In this document: in pieces, positions 6,865 to 9,648 of the stretch
Layout: the number at the start of each line of letters is the position of its first letter
Position numbering within the stretch: position 1 is the first letter of the stretch
Assembly (NCBI GenBank): GCA_902496665.1
Contig: CABVBU010000051.1
Span: 1 to 9,648 of the forward strand
Reading direction: 5' to 3'
Length of the DNA: 9,648 bases
Source: an uncultured Clostridium sp.
GTDB lineage: Bacteria > Bacillota > Clostridia > Lachnospirales > Lachnospiraceae
Notes under the pieces: model-generated
Database searches by the model: none
Told to the model about the DNA's origin: nothing
Seen by the model: the letters and a program-made list of their open reading frames with translations, nothing else
Position numbers and translations under genes: made by a program

Positions 6865-7380
6865 ATGTCAGAAGCACAATGGTATGTTGTACACACTTAT
6901 TCCGGATATGAGAATAAGGTAAAGGTTGACATTGAGAAAACAATCGAAAACAGAGGTCTTCAGGATCAGATCTTAGAGGTTTCCGTCCCGCTGGAAGAAG
7001 TCATCGAGCTTAAAAACGGTGCTCAGAAGCAGGTCGAGCGTAAGATGTTCCCGGGCTATGTGCTGATTCATATGATCATGAATGATGACACATGGTATGT
7101 TGTACGGAACACCAGAGGTGTGACCGGATTCGTAGGACCGGGATCCAAGCCGGTGCCGCTTTCAGAAGAAGAGATGATGAGCCTTGGCTTTAAGACACCG
7201 GATGTCGTTGTGGATTTCGCCGTCGGAGATACCGTAGTTGTTACGGCCGGCGCATGGAAAGATACAGTCGGTGTCATTAGAACCGTCAATGAGTCCAAGC
7301 AGTCCATTACAATCAACGTCGAAATGTTCGGCCGTGAAACACCGGTGGAACTGAGCTTTTCTGAAATCAAGAAAATGTGA
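6865..7380 (+). CDS. nusG: Transcription termination/antitermination factor NusG
   Basis: RNA polymerase-associated elongation factor that bridges the polymerase clamp and modulates pausing, termination and coupling to ribosomes. It has 171 residues, close to the normal ~175. The NGN domain covers about 4-105, with WYVVHTYSGYENKV at the start, RKMFPGYVLIHM (59-70) and WYVVRNTRGVTGFVG (77-91). The KOW domain follows, with FAVGDTVVVTAGAWKDTVGVI (118-138) and the terminal MFGRETPVELSFSEIKKM. In the KOW loop the common Gly-Pro/Ala-Phe is Gly-Ala-Trp, a mild variation. The ribosome binding site GATGAGGTGA lies just before the ATG, 15 nt after secE. Structured RNA follows the stop codon and separates it from rplK. 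Confidence 0.97.
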   Translation: MSEAQWYVVHTYSGYENKVKVDIEKTIENRGLQDQILEVSVPLEEVIELKNGAQKQVERKMFPGYVLIHMIMNDDTWYVVRNTRGVTGFVGPGSKPVPLSEEEMMSLGFKTPDVVVDFAVGDTVVVTAGAWKDTVGVIRTVNESKQSITINVEMFGRETPVELSFSEIKKM

Positions 7381-7386
7381 CCGTAA

Positions 7387-7438
7387 ACGGACAAAAGTCC
7401 TGAACGGTCGTCCGTACCTTTTTAGGAAAACGGACTTT
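7387..7438 (+). promoter_or_regulatory. Set of competing hairpins in the nusG-rplK leader (possible attenuator)
   Basis: ACGGAC (7387-7392) can pair with GTCCGT (7410-7415), followed by ACCTTTTTA, which resembles a weak terminator. The same GTCCGT can instead pair with a second ACGGAC (7430-7435), with CC and GG (7417-7418 and 7425-7426) adding an inner pair. AAAGTCC (7394-7400) can pair with GGACTTT (7432-7438), which excludes the second structure. The element may set how much transcription passes from nusG into rplK. Its function is inference. Confidence 0.4.
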
Positions 7439-7445
7439 GTGCCCG

Positions 7446-7475
7446 CGTGGGAGGGAAATCCCCGACATTACCACA
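7446..7475 (+). promoter_or_regulatory. Probable L1-binding mRNA element upstream of rplK (23S rRNA mimic)
   Basis: GTGG (7447-7450) pairs with CCAC (7471-7474), and an inner GGG (7453-7455) pairs with CCC (7460-7462). The strands GTGGGAGG and CCGACATTACCAC match the two sides of the L1-stalk base of 23S rRNA, which in E. coli, as I recall it, reads GUGGGAGG and CCGACC...UACCAC. L1 represses the L11-L1 operon in E. coli by binding such a mimic. Here it sits 7 nt before the Shine-Dalgarno AGGAGGT (7482-7488). Confidence 0.75.
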
Positions 7476-7496
7476 TTATTTAGGAGGTGCCTAATT

Positions 7497-7922
7497 ATGG
7501 CAAAGAAAGTTACAGGTTATATTAAATTACAGATTCCTGCCGGCAAGGCAACACCGGCTCCGCCAGTTGGACCGGCTCTTGGACAGCACGGTGTAAATAT
7601 CGTACAGTTCACAAAGGAGTTCAACGCTAAAACTGCTGACCAGGGCGATATGATTATCCCGGTTGTTATCACAGTTTACGCTGACAGAAGCTTCAGCTTC
7701 ATCACAAAGACTCCGCCGGCTGCTGTATTATTAAAGAAGGCTGCAAAGATCAAATCCGGTTCCGCAACACCGAACAAAACAAAGGTAGCTACTCTTACAA
7801 GAGCTGAAGTACAGAAGATCGCTGAGCTCAAGATGCCAGACTTAAACGCTGCAAGCATCGAGGCTGCTACAAGCATGATCGCTGGTACTGCTCGTTCCAT
7901 GGGTATCACCGTAACAGACTGA
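7497..7922 (+). CDS. rplK: 50S ribosomal protein L11
   Basis: Large-subunit protein at the base of the L7/L12 stalk in the GTPase-associated centre, needed for factor function and stringent-response sensing. The 141 residues are exactly the standard length. The N-terminal domain carries GKATPAPPVGPALGQHGVNI (17-36), including Pro23 and Pro26 of the thiostrepton-binding region. The C-terminal RNA-binding domain carries KSGSATPNKTKVATLT (86-101) and ends SMGITVTD. The ATG at 7497 is fixed by AGGAGGT at 7482-7488; the in-frame TTG at 7437 lies inside the structured leader and was rejected. The L1-like mRNA site in front predicts translational repression by free L1. rplA follows after a 93-nt spacer with a second copy of the same element. 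Confidence 0.98.
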   Translation: MAKKVTGYIKLQIPAGKATPAPPVGPALGQHGVNIVQFTKEFNAKTADQGDMIIPVVITVYADRSFSFITKTPPAAVLLKKAAKIKSGSATPNKTKVATLTRAEVQKIAELKMPDLNAASIEAATSMIAGTARSMGITVTD

Positions 7923-7936
7923 TCGTAAGCAACTGA

Positions 7937-7955
7937 ATGGAGGACGGACCTCCAT
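7937..7955 (+). other. Small hairpin in the rplK-rplA spacer
   Basis: ATGGAGG (7937-7943) and CCTCCAT (7949-7955) form a 7-bp perfect stem with the 5-nt loop ACGGA. No T run follows, so it is not a terminator. It may insulate the rplK 3' end or space out the L1-like element 16 nt downstream. Its left arm contains an AGG-rich Shine-Dalgarno-like string that the stem would hide. Confidence 0.45.
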
Positions 7956-7970
7956 ATACAGCAACAATCA

Positions 7971-8001
7971 CGTGGGAGGGAGGACTCCCGACACTACCAC
8001 A
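7971..8001 (+). promoter_or_regulatory. Second L1-binding-like mRNA element, directly before rplA
   Basis: This is a near copy of the element before rplK. CGTGGGAGGGA and CCCGACACTACCACA are conserved apart from one base, while the inner loop differs in length and sequence. GTGG (7972-7975) pairs with CCAC (7997-8000), and GGG (7978-7980) with CCC (7987-7989). The outer stem ends one base before the Shine-Dalgarno AGGAGG (8001-8006), so a bound protein would block ribosome access to rplA directly. Confidence 0.72.
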
Positions 8002-8015
8002 GGAGGTTTTTTATA

Positions 8016-8711
8016 ATGAAAAGAGGAAAAAGATACGTAGAAGCGGCAAAAGCTATCGACCGCGCTACTCTTTATGATACAGCAGATGCAATCGCATTAG
8101 TTAAAAAGTCTGCTGTTGCTAAATTTGATGAGACAATCGAGGCTCACTTAAGAACAGGCTGTGATGGCCGTCATGCTGATCAGCAGATCCGTGGTGCAGT
8201 AGTTCTGCCGCACGGAACAGGTAAGACTGTTCGTATCCTTGTATTCGCTAAAGGACCGAAGGCTGATGAGGCTCAGGCTGCAGGCGCTGACTTCGTTGGA
8301 GCAGAGGACTTAATCCCGAAGATCCAGAACGAAGGCTGGTTAGATTTTGATGTAGTTGTTGCTACACCGGATATGATGGGCGTTGTTGGACGTCTTGGTC
8401 GTGTACTTGGACCGAAGGGCTTAATGCCGAACCCGAAGGCTGGTACAGTAACAATGGACGTTACAAAGGCTATCAAAGAGATCAAAGCTGGTAAGATTGA
8501 GTACAGACTCGATAAGACAAACATCATCCACGTGCCAGTAGGTAAGGCTTCTTTCACAGAAGAACAGTTAGCGGACAACTTCCAGACGCTTATGGATGCA
8601 ATCAACAAAGCAAAACCGAGCACAGTAAAGGGCGCTTACTTAAAGAGCGTTACTCTTACTTCCACAATGGGCCCGGGCGTTAAGTTAAACGTAGCTAAGT
8701 TAACAAACTAA
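8016..8711 (+). CDS. rplA: 50S ribosomal protein L1
   Basis: Large-subunit protein of the mobile L1 stalk, which helps move deacylated tRNA out of the E site. In E. coli and archaea it is also the translational repressor of its own operon. The 231 residues are the normal length. Visible hallmarks are GCDGRHADQQIRGAVVLPHG (49-68), DLIPKIQNEGWLDFDVVVATPDMM in the middle, and the RNA-binding signature LGRVLGPKGLMPNPKAGTVT (about 127-146), with YRLDKTNIIHVPVGKASF and the terminal MGPGVKL. AGGAGG at 8001-8006 sets the ATG at 8016. The L1-like RNA sites before this gene and before rplK fit autoregulation. No terminator hairpin follows the stop; a new promoter for rplJ starts 24 nt downstream. Confidence 0.98.
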   Translation: MKRGKRYVEAAKAIDRATLYDTADAIALVKKSAVAKFDETIEAHLRTGCDGRHADQQIRGAVVLPHGTGKTVRILVFAKGPKADEAQAAGADFVGAEDLIPKIQNEGWLDFDVVVATPDMMGVVGRLGRVLGPKGLMPNPKAGTVTMDVTKAIKEIKAGKIEYRLDKTNIIHVPVGKASFTEEQLADNFQTLMDAINKAKPSTVKGAYLKSVTLTSTMGPGVKLNVAKLTN

Positions 8712-8734
8712 GCGAAAATTTTTGTGGAAACTGA

Positions 8735-8763
8735 TTGACAATCCGAATATATTATGATAAAGT
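8735..8763 (+). promoter_or_regulatory. Predicted promoter for rplJ-rplL with extended -10
   Basis: A consensus -35 TTGACA (8735-8740) is followed after 17 bp by TAAAGT (8758-8763), with TGA directly before it as an extended -10. The better-looking TATGAT at 8753-8758 is only 12 bp from the -35 and so cannot partner with it. Transcription would start near 8770, just upstream of the L10 leader. Confidence 0.65.
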
Positions 8764-8769
8764 ATTCGA

Positions 8770-8889
8770 GTATTGAATGCCGAAGACAGCAGGTGCCGTA
8801 AGGCGTAAGGTAAAAACACCTGCCGAGGAACGTACAAAACTCACACAGAATTTTGTAAACCTCTCTGTCTGCGGACGGAGAGGTTTTTT
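8770..8889 (+). ncRNA. Ribosomal protein L10 leader (attenuator RNA upstream of rplJ)
   Basis: The leader contains the conserved L10-binding core GACAGCAGGTG (8785-8795) and CACCTGCCGAGG (8817-8828). These form a 7-bp stem, with a GCC-GTAA-GGC hairpin inside (8795-8804). This matches the B. subtilis-type L10 leader, in which the L10-L12 complex binds a kink-turn region and promotes termination. GAGG (8825-8828), TACAAAA (8833-8839), TTTTGTA (8851-8857) and CCTC (8860-8863) give a plausible antiterminator. It uses part of the L10 site and the 5' arm of the terminator that ends the element. The RNA start is estimated from the promoter. Confidence 0.88.
8858..8889 (+). terminator. Attenuator terminator of the L10 leader
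   Basis: AACCTCTCTGTC (8858-8869) pairs with GACGGAGAGGTT (8874-8885) over 12 bp including one T-G pair, with the loop TGCG, and runs into six T (8884-8889). It lies about 70 nt before rplJ, within the leader and not at an operon end, as expected of an attenuator. Confidence 0.92.
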
Positions 8890-8957
8890 CCGTAAAGCGA
8901 TAGAAAATGCTGTGACGGCGAATCCAATACTAAAATAAAACAGGAGGTAAACCATTC

Positions 8958-9470
8958 ATGGCAAAAGTTGAATTAAAGCAGCCGGTTGTTGCTGAGATCG
9001 CTGAAGTCCTCAACGGAGCAAAGTCTGCTGTAGTCGTTGACTACCGTGGATTAACTGTTGAGCAGGATACTGCTCTTCGTAAACAGTTAAGAGAAGCTGG
9101 CGTTTCTTATAAAGTATATAAGAACACAATGATCCGCTTCGCTGCAAAGGGAACTGAGTTCGAAGCACTTGAGCCGAATCTTGAAGGACCGACAGCTCTG
9201 GCTGTATCCAAAGAAGACGCAACAGCTCCGGCTAGAGTATTAGCTGAGTTCGCAAAGAAAGCTGACAAGCTTGAATTAAAAGGCGGCGTTGTAGAGGGAA
9301 CATACTACGATGCAGCAGGAATCAATGTGATCGCAAGCATCCCGTCCAGAGAGGTTCTTCTTGGAAGACTTCTTGGAAGCATGCAGTCTCCGATCGCAAA
9401 CTTCGCTCGTGTTCTCAACCAGATCGCAGAGAAGAACGGCGAGGGCGCAGAGGCTCCGGCAGAGGCTTAA
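8958..9470 (+). CDS. rplJ: 50S ribosomal protein L10
   Basis: Stalk-base protein that anchors dimers of L7/L12 to the large subunit near L11 and 23S rRNA helices 42-44. It has 170 residues, within the usual 165-175. The N-terminal rRNA-binding domain carries KSAVVVDYRGLTVEQDTALR (22-41) and YKVYKNTMIRFAAKGT (51-66). The middle shows LKGGVVEGTYYD, and the C-terminal helix (GRLLGSMQSPIANFARVLNQIAEK) is the L12-docking part, followed by an acidic Ala/Glu-rich tail. AGGAGGT at 8942-8948 sets the ATG. Expression is predicted to be controlled by the L10 leader attenuator directly upstream, a feedback loop by the gene's own product together with L12. Confidence 0.98.
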   Translation: MAKVELKQPVVAEIAEVLNGAKSAVVVDYRGLTVEQDTALRKQLREAGVSYKVYKNTMIRFAAKGTEFEALEPNLEGPTALAVSKEDATAPARVLAEFAKKADKLELKGGVVEGTYYDAAGINVIASIPSREVLLGRLLGSMQSPIANFARVLNQIAEKNGEGAEAPAEA

Positions 9471-9522
9471 TCGTCATCCCGGATCTGCAAACGGAAAAAC
9501 GCATTGCGTGATTCTGTTTCAG

Positions 9523-9540
9523 GCAGCATGAATATGCTGT
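9523..9540 (+). other. Small hairpin in the 124-nt rplJ-rplL spacer
   Basis: CAGCAT (9524-9529) and ATGCTG (9534-9539) form a stem around the 4-nt loop GAAT, extendable by one G-T pair. A second tiny hairpin (ACGC and GCGT, 9499-9509) lies upstream. No T run follows either, so neither is a terminator. The rest of the spacer (9541-9580) is AT-rich, leading to the rplL ribosome binding site, and shows no promoter with good spacing. Confidence 0.4.
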
Positions 9541-9594
9541 TATATCAATTGTGAAAACAAACGTGAATATAAAATTATATGGAGGTAAATTATA

Positions 9595-9648
9595 ATGGCA
9601 AAGTTAACAACCGCTGAGTTTATCGAAGCTATCAAGGAATTATCCGTA
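9595..9648 (+). CDS. rplL: 50S ribosomal protein L7/L12, N-terminal 18 codons (3' truncated)
   Basis: The ATG at 9595 follows GGAGGT (9581-9586) and reads MAKLTTAEFIEAIKELSV up to the window edge. This is the characteristic start of L7/L12, whose N-terminal helices form the dimer and bind the L10 tail. Its place directly after rplJ is the universal bacterial order. The protein is present in several copies per ribosome, so it needs higher expression than its neighbours; its own strong ribosome binding site and the long spacer fit that. The rest of the gene, including the factor-binding domain, lies beyond the window. Confidence 0.95.
   Translation, partial: MAKLTTAEFIEAIKELSV

Noticed and set aside
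7437..7496. TTG-initiated N-terminal extension of L11
   Set aside because: It would translate through the L1-like RNA element and give 161 residues; the family length of 141 fits the ATG at 7497.
8735..8758. TTGACA paired with TATGAT at 8753-8758 as the rplJ promoter
   Set aside because: The spacer is only 12 bp; the extended -10 TAAAGT with a 17-bp spacer is the better reading.
9549..9580. Possible promoter TTGTGA with TATAAA before rplL
   Set aside because: The spacing is about 13 bp for TATAAA and 20 bp for TTATAT; neither is convincing.

Overview
The window looks like a chromosomal segment from a mid-GC Clostridia bacterium, most likely a gut Lachnospiraceae. This rests on gene order, strong AGGAGG-type ribosome binding sites, an RpmG of the Cys4 type, the B. 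subtilis-type L10 leader, and a lipoprotein-based amino-acid ABC importer. The genus is inference. All genes are on the + strand.

Region 1 (1-3582) is a housekeeping cluster: the 3' end of mreB (cell-shape actin), recD2 (5'-3' DNA helicase) beginning 3 nt after it, and a ComF-family phosphoribosyltransferase-like gene. Region 2 (3583-6310) is a three-gene amino-acid ABC importer with its own extended -10 promoter. It has a substrate-binding lipoprotein, an intercistronic hairpin terminator, a permease, and a GTG-started ATPase overlapping the permease by 17 nt, and it is closed by a strong terminator. Region 3 (6332-9648) is the classic rpmG-secE-nusG-rplK-rplA-rplJ-rplL cluster for translation, protein export and transcription elongation. 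It has a strong promoter ahead of rpmG and a second promoter plus attenuator ahead of rplJ. The small rpmG gene (49 aa, GTG start) and the first 18 codons of rplL are included.

The most unusual protein is the substrate-binding lipoprotein at 3743-4666. The helix-rich tail that normally ends such proteins sits at its N-terminus, before the normal first strand, and is missing from its C-terminus, so it appears circularly permuted. The most interesting nucleic-acid structure is in the ribosomal operon. Near-identical RNA elements resembling the L1-binding helix of 23S rRNA stand before both rplK and rplA. A set of mutually exclusive hairpins lies between nusG and rplK. A complete L10-sensing attenuator, with a readable antiterminator pairing, precedes rplJ. 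Together these suggest separate feedback by L1 on rplK and rplA, and by L10 on rplJ and rplL. No mobile element, CRISPR array, tRNA or rRNA gene was seen, and there is no gene-free stretch over 300 bases.
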